30,636 nt of DNA from JBOGJI01 sp050747865 (GTDB taxonomy: Bacteria; Acidobacteriota; Thermoanaerobaculia; Multivoradales; JAHEKO01). Below, piece by piece: positions 5,880 through 14,710 of the stretch; position 1 is the stretch's first letter; every line of letters starts with the position of its first letter. The DNA lies in assembly GCA_050747865.1 (NCBI GenBank), contig JBOGJI010000341.1, positions 1-30,636 of the forward strand, written 5' to 3'. The position numbers and the translations under genes were made by a program. The notes under the pieces are model-generated. The model searched no databases. It had not been told where the DNA came from and saw nothing but the letters and a program-made list of their open reading frames with translations.

Positions 5880-8465
5880 GTGCCCGATCCCCTTGTACCG
5901 GCACCCATCGCGGATACCGTCCCCCGCCGAGCCCCGCGTCTGTTGCTCGTCTTCGGGCTGCTGGCGGCGGCGCTGGCGGTGCTTTCGGTGGTGGACATCG
6001 CCCTGCCCCGCCCCTGGGACGGGATCGTCCTCGAGGCGGATGCGCCGGGGCGCCTGACGGTACGGCGCGTCGCGCCCGGATCCGGCGCCGCCCGGGCGGG
6101 CGTGCAGCCGGGCGACGTCATCCGCGGCATCGATCGCTACATCCTGCACTCCGCAACCCACGCCGCGGAGCTGCTGAGCCGGCACGATCGCGGGGCCACC
6201 GTTCCCTATTTCGTGCAGCGCGACGGACAGCTCCTGGAGCTGGCGGTGACGCTGGGCCAGCGCTGGATCGCCAGCCCGGCCTACATCTACGGCTGCCTGC
6301 TCGGCTTCCTGTTCTTCGGCATCGGTCTGTTCGTGCTGATGCAGCAGCCGCGCCAGCGCACCGCCCAGGTCTTCTTCCTGCTGGCGACGCTGTTCATGCT
6401 CTTCCTGGTCTGCCGCCTGCGGCCGGCCTCGTATTCGTGGGTCGACAGCTTCGTCTTGACGACCGGGACCATCGCGCTGATGCTCCTCCCCGCGGCGTTC
6501 CTGCATTTCTTCCTCATCTTCCCGCGCCCGGTGCCCCTGCGGCCGCATCCCGACGCGCCGGGATACCGGTCCCGGCGACTCGCATGGCTGGCGCTCTTGG
6601 CGTTGATCTACCTCGTCCCGGAGGCGGTGTTCGGCATCACCCTGCTGCGCCATCTCCATCAAGAGGCTCCGCTGTACCTGATCAGCGGCGCGCCGCAAGC
6701 CAACTGGTGGGTGCTGGCGATCTACATGGTCCTCGGGCTCGCCGTGCTGGCGGTCAACGGCCGCCGGGTGCGCGACCGCCGGGGCCGTCGCGCCGCGCTG
6801 CTCATCTTCATGGGCTCGGTGCTCGGGGTGCTGCCGTTCCTGGTGCTGGGGGTGGCCTTTCCCGCGTTCCTGCAGACCGAGAGCTTCGTCTTCCTCGGCA
6901 TCGCGCCGCTGATCTTCGTCCCCCTGACGTTCGCCTACGCCATCGTCCGCTTCCAGCTCCTCGACGTTCGCGTCATCCTGCGTCGCAGCCTCCTCTACAC
7001 CGCGACCAGCGCCGTGGTGACCGGCCTCTACGCCCTCGGCATCGCGTTCACCAACAGCCTGACCCGCGGCACGGCGTTGGAGACGGCACCGTATTTCCCA
7101 GTCCTCTTTGCGCTCGCCATCGTGCTGTTGTTCGAGCCGTTGCGGCACTGGATGCAGCAACTGCTGAACCGCTTCTTCCGCGCCGAGCGGCGGCGACTGC
7201 AGGAGACGCTGGAGGCGCTGGGCGGCGCCTTCACCGCCCAGGTGGACCTGGAGGCCGTGGTCCGCGATCTGGTCGAGCGCTTGCCGGACGTGCTCGGGCT
7301 CCATTACGCGGTGCTCTACCTGACGCGCGACGGCGGGTTGGAGAGGGTCGCCGGGGTCGGCGCGCTCCCCGCCACCCTGCCGCCCAACGACGTTCCCCTC
7401 ACCCGGTTCGGGAGACTGCCGAGCACGCTTCCCCTCCTGCCCGATCTGCGCCGGGAGCTCGCCGCACGCGACGGCCTGGCGCCGACCGCGGTGATCCCGC
7501 GCGCCTCCGCCGAGCTCGAGGCCCTGCTGCTCGAGCTGGAAGCGGCGGGAGCCCGATATCTCGCCGACCTGGCCTCGGCGCGGCGCCACCTCGGGCTGCT
7601 CGTGCTCTCCGGGAGCGTCAGCGGCATGGCGCTGGAGCGCGAGGAGCTGCGCCTGCTGGCGGGGATCCTGGGGCAGGCCTCGATCGCCCTGGAGGCGAGC
7701 ATCCTGCTCGAGGAACGCACCCGCCAGGCCGAGCTGGAGCAGGAGATGCGCCTGGCGTCGACGCTGCAGGCCTCCCTGCTTCCCGAGCGCCTCGAGCCCG
7801 GCCGCGGCTGGCGGGTCGCCGCCCTCTGCCGTCCCGCCCGCGAGGTGGGGGGCGACTTCCTGACCGAGCTGCCGGGACCCGGCACCGACGGGGCCGCGAT
7901 CGCCTACGGCGACGTGGCGGGAAAGTCGGTGTCCGGAGCGCTGGTCATGATGGCCGCTCACGAGATGCTGCACTCGCTGGCGCTGGCCGACCCCGACCCG
8001 ATACGGCTGCTGGACCGCGCCAACCAGCGCCTCTACCAGCTCGGGCGCCGGCGCAGCTTCGTGGCCCTGGGCTACCTCGCGCCGGCGGGAGAGCAGCTCT
8101 TCTACACTCTTGCAGGGCAACCCCAACCCCTGGTCCGCCGTATCAACGGCTGTGTGGAGGAGCTGTCGCTGCCCAGGCATCGGCTGCCCCTGGGGGCGCT
8201 CTTGAGGGGTGAATACGAGCTCATGCGGACGCGTTTCCAGCCCGGGGACCTGCTGATCGCCTATTCCGACGGCGCGCTGGAGGCGCAGTCGCCCGACGGC
8301 GAGCTGTTCGGCAACGAACGGCTGATGCGGGCGGTCGAGAGCGCTCCAACGGAGCCGAAGGAGGCCATCGATCACGTGATGCGCGCCATCGACAGGTTCA
8401 TCGACCAGGGAAGCCCCTACGACGACATCACCTTGATCGCCCTGACCTACGAGGCGGCGCCATGA
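5880..8465 (+). CDS. PDZ / multi-TM / GAF-like / SpoIIE (PP2C-type) serine phosphatase
   Basis: The 861-residue protein combines several domains. One membrane span lies at about 20-42, followed by an extracytoplasmic PDZ domain (about 47-125: RRVAPGSGAARAGVQPGDVI). A set of about seven hydrophobic helices (133-420) leads into a linker helix, a GAF-like region (about 448-610) and a C-terminal SpoIIE-type phosphatase (about 620-861). Phosphatase metal-site motifs are EVGGDF, YGDVAGKSVSGA, IAYSDGALEA and YDDITLIAL. It probably senses an envelope signal and dephosphorylates a cytoplasmic target such as an anti-anti-sigma protein; no such partner gene is visible nearby. I chose GTG at 5880 because AGGA lies about nine bases upstream and the residues before it look non-coding. 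The frame is open to 5736, so the start is uncertain. Its stop overlaps the next ATG (ATGA). Confidence 0.85.
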   Translation: MPDPLVPAPIADTVPRRAPRLLLVFGLLAAALAVLSVVDIALPRPWDGIVLEADAPGRLTVRRVAPGSGAARAGVQPGDVIRGIDRYILHSATHAAELLSRHDRGATVPYFVQRDGQLLELAVTLGQRWIASPAYIYGCLLGFLFFGIGLFVLMQQPRQRTAQVFFLLATLFMLFLVCRLRPASYSWVDSFVLTTGTIALMLLPAAFLHFFLIFPRPVPLRPHPDAPGYRSRRLAWLALLALIYLVPEAVFGITLLRHLHQEAPLYLISGAPQANWWVLAIYMVLGLAVLAVNGRRVRDRRGRRAALLIFMGSVLGVLPFLVLGVAFPAFLQTESFVFLGIAPLIFVPLTFAYAIVRFQLLDVRVILRRSLLYTATSAVVTGLYALGIAFTNSLTRGTALETAPYFPVLFALAIVLLFEPLRHWMQQLLNRFFRAERRRLQETLEALGGAFTAQVDLEAVVRDLVERLPDVLGLHYAVLYLTRDGGLERVAGVGALPATLPPNDVPLTRFGRLPSTLPLLPDLRRELAARDGLAPTAVIPRASAELEALLLELEAAGARYLADLASARRHLGLLVLSGSVSGMALEREELRLLAGILGQASIALEASILLEERTRQAELEQEMRLASTLQASLLPERLEPGRGWRVAALCRPAREVGGDFLTELPGPGTDGAAIAYGDVAGKSVSGALVMMAAHEMLHSLALADPDPIRLLDRANQRLYQLGRRRSFVALGYLAPAGEQLFYTLAGQPQPLVRRINGCVEELSLPRHRLPLGALLRGEYELMRTRFQPGDLLIAYSDGALEAQSPDGELFGNERLMRAVESAPTEPKEAIDHVMRAIDRFIDQGSPYDDITLIALTYEAAP

Positions 8466-9793
8466 AGCGATTCTGGATCGTGATCGTCATCCTTATCCTG
8501 GCGGCGGGCGCGGTGGCGGCATGGTGGGTGCAGCGCAACGCCCTGCCCTGGACCACCGATTCGCCGGAGGCCCTGGCGGAGCTGCAGGCAGGACTCGACT
8601 CCTGGATGAAGTTCTATTACCCGGAGGCGCAAACGCAGCTGGAACGCGCAGTGGAGCTCGACCCCGACTTCGTCGCTCCCAGGATCTTTCTGCTCGAAGT
8701 CGTGCCCGATCGGGAAGCCCGAGAGCGTCTGGTTTCCGAGCTCCGGCGGGCGGATCCCCCCAAGCTCAATCGCCGCGAGCGCTTCCTGCTCCACAACCTC
8801 CTGCTGCGCCGGGACGGCGACACCGAGCAGGCCGACCGCGCCCTGGAGGACTATCTGCGGACCCATCCGACGGATCCGTTCGCGCTCAACGAGGCATGCG
8901 GCATCGCCTGGGACCGTCAGGAGTTCGACCACGCTCGTTCGCTCTACGAGCGCCTGATCGAGGTCGACCCCAACTGGGTGCGGGCGCGCAACAACCTCGG
9001 CTACGTCGCCATGGCCCTGGGAAGGTTCGAGGAGGCGGAGAGGCAATTCGAGACCTATGCCTACATCGCCCCCGACCAGCCCAACCCGCACGACTCCATG
9101 GCCGAGCTGCTGACCCTGCTGGGTCGCTACGACGAGGCCCGCGACCAGCTGGAGCGGGCTTTGGCGCTGCGACCCGATTTCTGCCTCTCCTACGCCCATC
9201 TGCTGATGGTCGAGATCCTGTCGGGGCAGATGGATCACGCTGCCGAGATCCCGGATCGAGCCCGCCGTCACTGCGACGAGCAGGCCGCCAAAGAGCTGGC
9301 CTGTGCGCTGCAGAGCTGGAACGCCGCCGTGGAGGCGGCGCCGGCTGAGGTCTGGGCACGCATCCCTGAAGACTGCCGCGATCCCGCGCGCCTCCAAGGG
9401 CCGGGACCGCGAGCGGCATTGGCGGCCGGCGACAGGGAGGCGTTCTGGAGCTACCTCGAGCGCCTGCAGGGGATCCTTGAAGAGAATCGCAAGGCCGGTC
9501 GCCAGCTCGCCGCTCTGCGCGGTGTGATCGCTCACTACGAGGGGATTGCGGCGTTCGCGAGCGGCCACCTGGAGATGGCCGCCCACAAGCTCGAGGCGGC
9601 TGACGGCGCGCTGACCTACCATGGGATCGACGATGGGGCCCTCAAGCTCGCCAACCGTGCCGATCTCGCGCGCGTCCAGGACCTGCTGGGCGACCCGGAC
9701 GCCGCCGGGCGGACTAGGGCGTCGATCACCGAGGTCAATCCCGCCTTCCTGGAGATCGGCGACCGGGTACCCCTCTACTCCGCGTGGCCTTGA
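8462..9793 (+). CDS. Membrane-anchored TPR-repeat protein
   Basis: The 443-residue protein has a single N-terminal hydrophobic anchor (about 4-22) and then helical repeats. TPR-like units are visible in AQTQLERAVELDPDF, ARSLYERLIEVDPNW, AERQFETYAYIAPDQ and ARDQLERALALRPDF, covering about residues 40-245. The C-terminal part (250-443) is helical but not repeat-like to my eye. TPR proteins act as binding scaffolds. The ATGA overlap with the SpoIIE phosphatase gene indicates coupled translation and probably a shared signalling role, perhaps as its extracytoplasmic sensor or partner (inference). Confidence 0.8.
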   Translation: MKRFWIVIVILILAAGAVAAWWVQRNALPWTTDSPEALAELQAGLDSWMKFYYPEAQTQLERAVELDPDFVAPRIFLLEVVPDREARERLVSELRRADPPKLNRRERFLLHNLLLRRDGDTEQADRALEDYLRTHPTDPFALNEACGIAWDRQEFDHARSLYERLIEVDPNWVRARNNLGYVAMALGRFEEAERQFETYAYIAPDQPNPHDSMAELLTLLGRYDEARDQLERALALRPDFCLSYAHLLMVEILSGQMDHAAEIPDRARRHCDEQAAKELACALQSWNAAVEAAPAEVWARIPEDCRDPARLQGPGPRAALAAGDREAFWSYLERLQGILEENRKAGRQLAALRGVIAHYEGIAAFASGHLEMAAHKLEAADGALTYHGIDDGALKLANRADLARVQDLLGDPDAAGRTRASITEVNPAFLEIGDRVPLYSAWP

Positions 9794-9818
9794 CCCCCTT
9801 GGCCGGCGCGGATATTGT
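9790..9818 (+). promoter_or_regulatory. Sigma-70-type promoter for tRNA-Pro
   Basis: TTGACC (9790-9795) is followed after exactly 17 bases by TATTGT (9813-9818). Transcription would begin near 9825, about 30 bases before the mature tRNA. The -35 box overlaps the stop codon of the TPR gene. Confidence 0.7.
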
Positions 9819-9853
9819 GCACTCTCTGCGACAGCCGCGTGGCGACGCAGCAT

Positions 9854-9930
9854 CGGGGCGTAGCTCAGCCTGGTAGAGCGCACGGTTCGGGTCCGTGAGG
9901 CCGGAGGTTCAAATCCTCTCGCCCCGACCA
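9854..9930 (+). tRNA. tRNA-Pro (anticodon CGG), CCA encoded
   Basis: The 77-nt cloverleaf is complete. The acceptor CGGGGCG pairs with CGCCCCG, with the C1-G72 pair typical of bacterial tRNA-Pro. The anticodon stem CACGG/CCGTG encloses the loop TTCGGGT, giving anticodon CGG. The T arm is GGAGG-TTCAAAT-CCTCT. Discriminator A is at 9927 and the CCA end (9928-9930) is genome-encoded. It reads proline codon CCG, which is frequent in this high-GC DNA. It stands alone between protein genes. Confidence 0.97.
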
Positions 9931-10007
9931 TCCCACCCGCCCGGCGACGGGCCGTAGGCTAGAATCCTCTCCGTGATCGCGTTCCGATCCGGGAGTGGAG
10001 GTCGTCT

Positions 10008-11786
10008 ATGGCCCTGAGCACACTGTCTAAGCTGTTTCTCGACGTCGCCGCCGATCCGCGGCAGGCCTGCCTCATGCACAAGGTGGAAGGCCGGTTCGCG
10101 GCCATCTCCACGGAGGAGGTGGTCGACCGCGTACGGCGCCTGGCGGCGTTTCTCGCCGCACACGGCGTCGAGCCGGGCGACAAGGTGGCGCTGATGGCCG
10201 AGAACGGGCCCGATTGGCCGGTTACCGACTTCGCCACCCTCTGCCTGGGCGCCGCCCTGGCCCCGGTCTACCCCACGCTCAACGCCGAAGACGCCTCGTA
10301 CGTGATCAACGACTGCGAGGCGCGGATCCTGCTGGTGCAGGGCGACCGGCGCCTCGACGACCTGCTGACGGTGCGCGAGCGCTGGCCGCGGATCGAGACC
10401 ATCGTCTTGATCGATGGCGCGGCCCGGGACGGCGTCTATGCCTTCTCCGAGATCCTCGCGACGACCGAGCCGATGGACCAGGAGACCTTCGAGCGCCGCG
10501 CCCGGGCGGTCCGGCCGGAGGACCTCGCCACCCTGATCTACACCAGCGGCACGACGGGCAAGCCCAAGGGGGTGATGCTCAGCCATCGCAACGTCGCCTC
10601 CAACGTGGAGTCCTCGGCCGGCGTCTTGGATCTGGGCAAGGACTGGACCGCGCTCTCCTTCTTGCCCCTGTGCCATTCCTTCGAGCGCACGGTCGACTAC
10701 GTCTACTTCCACGAAGGCATCACCATCGCCTACGCCGAGTCCGTGCAGACGGTGGCCGATGACCTGCAGCTCGTCCAGCCGCATGTCTTCGTGTCGGTGC
10801 CCCGCCTCTACGAGAAGGTCCTGGCGAGGGTGCGCGACAATGTGGAGGCGAGCTCGCCGGTCAAGCAGAAGATCTTCGCCTGGGCCCAGGGCGTGGCGCG
10901 CGATGCCCTGGCGTGGCGGCTCCAGCGGCGGCGGCCGGGAGGGCTGCTGGGGCTCAAGCTAGCGCTGGCCGACAAGCTCGTCTTCGGCAAGCTCAAGGCG
11001 CGCCTGGGCGGGCGTTTCCAGAAGGCCGTCTCCGGCGGCGCGCCGCTGGGGCAGGACGTGGCGGAGTTCTTCTGGGGCGCCGGCATCGAGATCTACGAGG
11101 GGTACGGCCTCACCGAGACCGCCCCGGTGTTGACGGTCAACCGGCCCGGGCGAGCGAAGCTCGGCACCGTCGGCCTGACGATTCCCGGGGTCGAGCTCGA
11201 GATCGATGAGGACGGCGAGATCCTGGCGCGTGGCCCCAACATCATGCAGGGCTACTACAAGCTGCCGGAGGAGACCGCCGAGGTCCTCACCGGAGACGGC
11301 TGGTTCCGCACCGGCGACATCGGGGAGATCGACGAGGACGGCTTCCTGAAGATCACCGATCGCAAGAAGGAGATCATCGTCAACGCCTACGGCAAGAACG
11401 TGGCGCCGGCGCCGATCGAGAATCTGCTCAAAGGCAGCCGCTACGTCGACCAGGCCGTGGTGATCGGCGACCGCCGCCAGTTCCTCTCGGCGCTGCTCTC
11501 CCCGGACATGGAGGCGCTCGCCGGCTGGGCGAACGCGCAGGGCATCGAGGCTCGCGGCGAAGAGTTGCTCGATGACCCGCGCACGCGTGAACTCTTCGCC
11601 GCGGAGCTCGCCGCCGCCAACGCCATCCTCTCCCGTCACGAGCAGATCCGCGCCTGGGACCTGGTCGCCGAGCCGTTCACCGTCGAGGGTGGAGAGCTGA
11701 CCCCTACCATGAAGGTCAAGCGGCGTGTCATCCACGCCCGCTACGGGGATCTCATCGACCGCATGTACGCCGGGGCCGCGGCGTGA
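10008..11786 (+). CDS. fadD: Long-chain acyl-CoA synthetase (AMP-forming)
   Basis: The 592-residue enzyme activates fatty acids to acyl-CoA via an acyl-adenylate. It carries the AMP-binding P-loop LIYTSGTTGKPKG (about 176-188), the adenylation motif EGYGLTETAPV (about 363-373) and the hinge region GWFRTGDIGEIDEDGFLKIT, with the following DRKKEIIVNAYGKNVAP (about 430-468). Length and the FAA1-like pattern fit eukaryote-type long-chain synthetases common in bacteria (COG1022 group) better than E. coli FadD, so the symbol is by function. GGAGG lies eight bases before the ATG. A possible -10 (TAGAAT, 9960-9965) precedes it. The stop overlaps the next start (GTGA), pairing it with the beta-oxidation multienzyme gene. 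Confidence 0.92.
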   Translation: MALSTLSKLFLDVAADPRQACLMHKVEGRFAAISTEEVVDRVRRLAAFLAAHGVEPGDKVALMAENGPDWPVTDFATLCLGAALAPVYPTLNAEDASYVINDCEARILLVQGDRRLDDLLTVRERWPRIETIVLIDGAARDGVYAFSEILATTEPMDQETFERRARAVRPEDLATLIYTSGTTGKPKGVMLSHRNVASNVESSAGVLDLGKDWTALSFLPLCHSFERTVDYVYFHEGITIAYAESVQTVADDLQLVQPHVFVSVPRLYEKVLARVRDNVEASSPVKQKIFAWAQGVARDALAWRLQRRRPGGLLGLKLALADKLVFGKLKARLGGRFQKAVSGGAPLGQDVAEFFWGAGIEIYEGYGLTETAPVLTVNRPGRAKLGTVGLTIPGVELEIDEDGEILARGPNIMQGYYKLPEETAEVLTGDGWFRTGDIGEIDEDGFLKITDRKKEIIVNAYGKNVAPAPIENLLKGSRYVDQAVVIGDRRQFLSALLSPDMEALAGWANAQGIEARGEELLDDPRTRELFAAELAAANAILSRHEQIRAWDLVAEPFTVEGGELTPTMKVKRRVIHARYGDLIDRMYAGAAA

Positions 11787-13933
11787 GCGACGTCGCGACC
11801 TGCTTCGATCTGGCCGTCGACGAGCAGGGTCTGGCCACCCTCACCTTCGACCTCCCCGACAAGAGCGTCAACATCTTCACCCGCCAGGCTCTCGAGGAGC
11901 TCGAGGGCTGGACCTCGCGCCTGCGAGAGCGCACCGATATCCGCGTCCTGCTCCTGCGCTCCGGCAAGCCCGGCACCTTCATCGCCGGGGCCGACATCGA
12001 CCTCATCGCCGAGGTCACGGATCCGCTGGAGGCGGAGGCGGGGGCGCGGCAGGGCCAGAAGATCTTCGCCGCCTGGGCCGGGCTCCCCTTCCCCACCGTC
12101 GCGGCCGTCCAGGGCACCTGCCTGGGAGGCGGTACCGAGCTGGCCCTGGCCAGCGACCTCATCCTGATCTCGGATTCCGACCGCGTCCGCATCGGGCTCC
12201 CCGAGACCCAGCTCGGCATTCTCCCGGCCTGGGGAGGCTGCACCCGGCTGCCGCGGCGCGTCGACATCGCCGACGCCCTGGACGTGATCCTGGCCGGCAA
12301 GCGGCTGCACCCGAAGCAGGCGTTCCGCATCGGCCTGGCCGACGCGCTGCTGCCGGACGCCCGGTTCGAGCCCCTGGCCCGTGAGCTGGCCCTGCGGCAT
12401 CTGGACGGCTCGCTGCGGCGCAAGCCCAAGGCCGACTTCAAGGATCTGCTGCTGGAGAAGAACCCCGTCGGCCGTCACGTGCTGTTCGACCAGGCGCGCA
12501 AGCGCACCCTGGCGACAACCGAGGGACACTACCCGGCGCCGCTGCGGGCCATCGAAGTGATCCGGGTCGGCATCGAGGACGGGATGGAGGCGGGCTTCGA
12601 GGCGGAGGCGCGGGCGATCGGCGAGCTGGCGACCTCGGCCGTGTGCAAGAACCTGATCCACGTCTTCCGCGGCATGGAGTTGGCCAAGCACGACGGACGG
12701 TCCGCGGAGGAGGAGACGGCTGCGATCCGCCAGGTCGGCGTGCTGGGCGCTGGGGTCATGGGAGGCGGCATCGCACAGCTCATCGCCGCCGAGGCCGGAA
12801 TCCCGGTGCGGCTCAAGGACATCGGCGCCGAGCAGCTCGCCACCGGCGTGGAGCACGCCGCCGGGCTCTTCCGCAAGCTGGTGGAGAAGCGGCGGCTGAG
12901 CGGGACCGAAGCGGCGCGCCGGCTCGCCCTGGTGCGGCCGACGCTCGACTACTCGGGCTTCGGGCGCTGCGATGTGGTGATCGAGGCGATCGTCGAGAAC
13001 CTCGGCGTCAAACAGAAGGTCTTCGCGGAGCTGGCCGAAGCGGTCTCGCCAGCGGCCGTGCTGGCGACCAACACCTCCTCGCTGCCGATCGGCGAGATCG
13101 GCGCCCGGGTGCCCGGGCCGGAGCGCGTGGTCGGCATGCACTTCTTCAACCCCGTCCACCGGATGCCGCTGGTGGAGGTGATCTCCTCGGACGCGACCTC
13201 GCCGAGCGCCGCCGAGACCGTGGCCGCGTTCGCCCGCGCGCTCGGCAAGACGCCGGTGCTGGTCCGCGACGAGCCCGGGTTCCTCGTCAACCGCCTGCTC
13301 ATGTTCTACGGCGTCGAGTCCCTCTGGCTGCTCGAGGAAGGGCACAGGATCGAGGACATCGACCGGGCGATGACCGAGTGGGGCATGCCGATGGGGCCCC
13401 TGGCCCTCAACGACGAGGTGGGCATCGACGTCGCCGTGGAGGTGGGACGCATCCTCCACGACGCCTTCGGTGAGCGTCTGCCGGTGCCGGCCTGGCTCGA
13501 GCGCGCGCTGGAGGACGGCCGCCTGGGACGCAAGAACGGCCGCGGCTTCTACACCTATGACGGCGGCGAGCGCGGCCGCCCCGACGAATCGATCTACGCG
13601 GTGCTCGGCGTGCAACCGCGAATCGACGCCCCGGATCCCGTCCGGCTCGCCGAGCGCATGGTCCTGCGCATGGTGGACGAGGCCGCACGCTGCCTGGACG
13701 CCCGGATCGTCAAAGACCCCCGATCCCTCGACCTCGCCCTCATCCTGGGCACCGGCTTCCCCCCCTTCCGCGGTGGCCTCTGTCGCTGGGCCGACACCCA
13801 GAGCCTCGACACCCTGATCCCCGAGCTGGAGCGCCTGGCCGAGGAGATCGGCCCCCGCTTCACCCCGTCCGAGCCCCTGCGCGCCGCCGCCTCCTCCGGC
13901 GGCTTCTACGCCCACCCGTGGCCCGGCACGTAA
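11783..13933 (+). CDS. fadJ: Multifunctional enoyl-CoA hydratase / 3-hydroxyacyl-CoA dehydrogenase (FadJ/FadB type)
   Basis: The 716-residue enzyme catalyses the hydration and NAD-dependent dehydrogenation steps of fatty-acid beta-oxidation. The N-terminal crotonase domain has the oxyanion-hole region AGADIDL and the catalytic acids in GGGTELALASD (Glu119) and GLPETQLGILP (Glu141). The dehydrogenase half has the NAD fold GVLGAGVMGGGIAQ (about 318-331), ATNTSSLPI and the catalytic His453 in GMHFFNPVHRMP. A C-terminal 3HCDH-like repeat is present (GFPPFRGGLCRW). Length and domain order match FadB/FadJ. It starts at GTG overlapping the acyl-CoA synthetase stop, so the two are coupled. No thiolase (FadI/FadA) is in the window. 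It ends three bases before the convergent phosphatase gene. Confidence 0.93.
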   Translation: MSDVATCFDLAVDEQGLATLTFDLPDKSVNIFTRQALEELEGWTSRLRERTDIRVLLLRSGKPGTFIAGADIDLIAEVTDPLEAEAGARQGQKIFAAWAGLPFPTVAAVQGTCLGGGTELALASDLILISDSDRVRIGLPETQLGILPAWGGCTRLPRRVDIADALDVILAGKRLHPKQAFRIGLADALLPDARFEPLARELALRHLDGSLRRKPKADFKDLLLEKNPVGRHVLFDQARKRTLATTEGHYPAPLRAIEVIRVGIEDGMEAGFEAEARAIGELATSAVCKNLIHVFRGMELAKHDGRSAEEETAAIRQVGVLGAGVMGGGIAQLIAAEAGIPVRLKDIGAEQLATGVEHAAGLFRKLVEKRRLSGTEAARRLALVRPTLDYSGFGRCDVVIEAIVENLGVKQKVFAELAEAVSPAAVLATNTSSLPIGEIGARVPGPERVVGMHFFNPVHRMPLVEVISSDATSPSAAETVAAFARALGKTPVLVRDEPGFLVNRLLMFYGVESLWLLEEGHRIEDIDRAMTEWGMPMGPLALNDEVGIDVAVEVGRILHDAFGERLPVPAWLERALEDGRLGRKNGRGFYTYDGGERGRPDESIYAVLGVQPRIDAPDPVRLAERMVLRMVDEAARCLDARIVKDPRSLDLALILGTGFPPFRGGLCRWADTQSLDTLIPELERLAEEIGPRFTPSEPLRAAASSGGFYAHPWPGT

Positions 13934-13936
13934 CCG

Positions 13937-14710
13937 CTATACGTCCTGGATGCGAATGAGGACGACCGTGATGTTGTCGAGGCCGCCGCGCTCGTTGGCC
14001 CGCCGCACCAGCTCCTGCCCCAGCTCCTCCAGCGAGCCCTCCCCGTTGGTGCAGGCCGCGATCTCGGCGTCGTCCAGCATCGAGGTCAGCCCGTCGGAAC
14101 AGAGCAGGAAAACGTCGCCGGGCCGGGCCTCCTGCTCCACCACCGCGACGGTGACCGGATCGTAGCCCCCGAGAGCCTGTGTCACGACGTTGCGCAGCGG
14201 GTGCTCGCGCGCCTGCGCCTCCGAAAGATGCCCTTCCACGACCTGCTCGTGCACCCACGAGTGATCGTCGGTGAGCTGCTCCAGCTTGCCGCGCCGCAGG
14301 CAGTAGGCGCGGCTGTCGCCCACATGGGCGATCGCCGCCGTCCCGCCGCATACCCACAGCGCGACCACCGTGGTGCCCATACCGACGAGAGAGCTGTCCT
14401 GCTCGATCGCCTCCAGCACCTCGGCGTGGGCGCCCTCGACGGCCTCCCGCAAGGCCTGGGCATGGGTAATGCTCCCGGCTCTACCGGCCCTTCCGGCATG
14501 GGCCGCCTCGACCGCCCGGCGGATGGACTCGACCGCCAGCCCCGACGCCAACTCACCGTGCCGATGGCCCCCGAGGCCGTCGGCCACGATGAAGAGGCCG
14601 AGTTCGGGGACGCTCGCGAAGCTGTCCTCGTTGTGAGCCCGCGCTCGCCCGACGTCGGACAGACCGCAGGCCTCCAACCGCCCGGGGCTCACGAGGGTCT
14701 CCCGCCTCAC
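13937..14710 (-). CDS. PP2C-family Ser/Thr protein phosphatase (Stp/PrpC type)
   Basis: The 257-residue soluble phosphatase has the full set of bacterial PP2C motifs: SDVGRARAHNEDSF, FIVADGLGGHRHG, GMGTTVVAL, AHVGDSRAYCLR, FLLCSDGLTSML and GGLDNITVVLI. The conserved Asp residues bind two metal ions. Such enzymes reverse Hanks-type kinase phosphorylation; no such kinase gene is in the window. It starts at GTG (14710), overlapping the stop of the RodZ-like gene by four bases, so it is the second gene of a minus-strand pair. Confidence 0.93.
   Translation of the reverse strand: MRRETLVSPGRLEACGLSDVGRARAHNEDSFASVPELGLFIVADGLGGHRHGELASGLAVESIRRAVEAAHAGRAGRAGSITHAQALREAVEGAHAEVLEAIEQDSSLVGMGTTVVALWVCGGTAAIAHVGDSRAYCLRRGKLEQLTDDHSWVHEQVVEGHLSEAQAREHPLRNVVTQALGGYDPVTVAVVEQEARPGDVFLLCSDGLTSMLDDAEIAACTNGEGSLEELGQELVRRANERGGLDNITVVLIRIQDV

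Noticed and set aside
5736..5880. Longer N-terminus for the SpoIIE phosphatase (start at 5736)
   Set aside because: It would overlap the symporter start and its ribosome binding site. The added residues look non-coding, and GTG at 5880 has an upstream AGGA.
5742..8375. 877-codon open frame antisense to the SpoIIE phosphatase gene
   Set aside because: Composition-driven open frame rich in Arg/Gln/Glu/Gly; the plus-strand gene has clear PDZ and phosphatase motifs.
8447..9931. Long minus-strand open frame beginning inside the tRNA-Pro gene (MVGARGFEPPASRTR-type start)
   Set aside because: This is the familiar false ORF produced by reading a tRNA gene in reverse. It is antisense to the well-supported TPR gene and gives no protein-like sequence.
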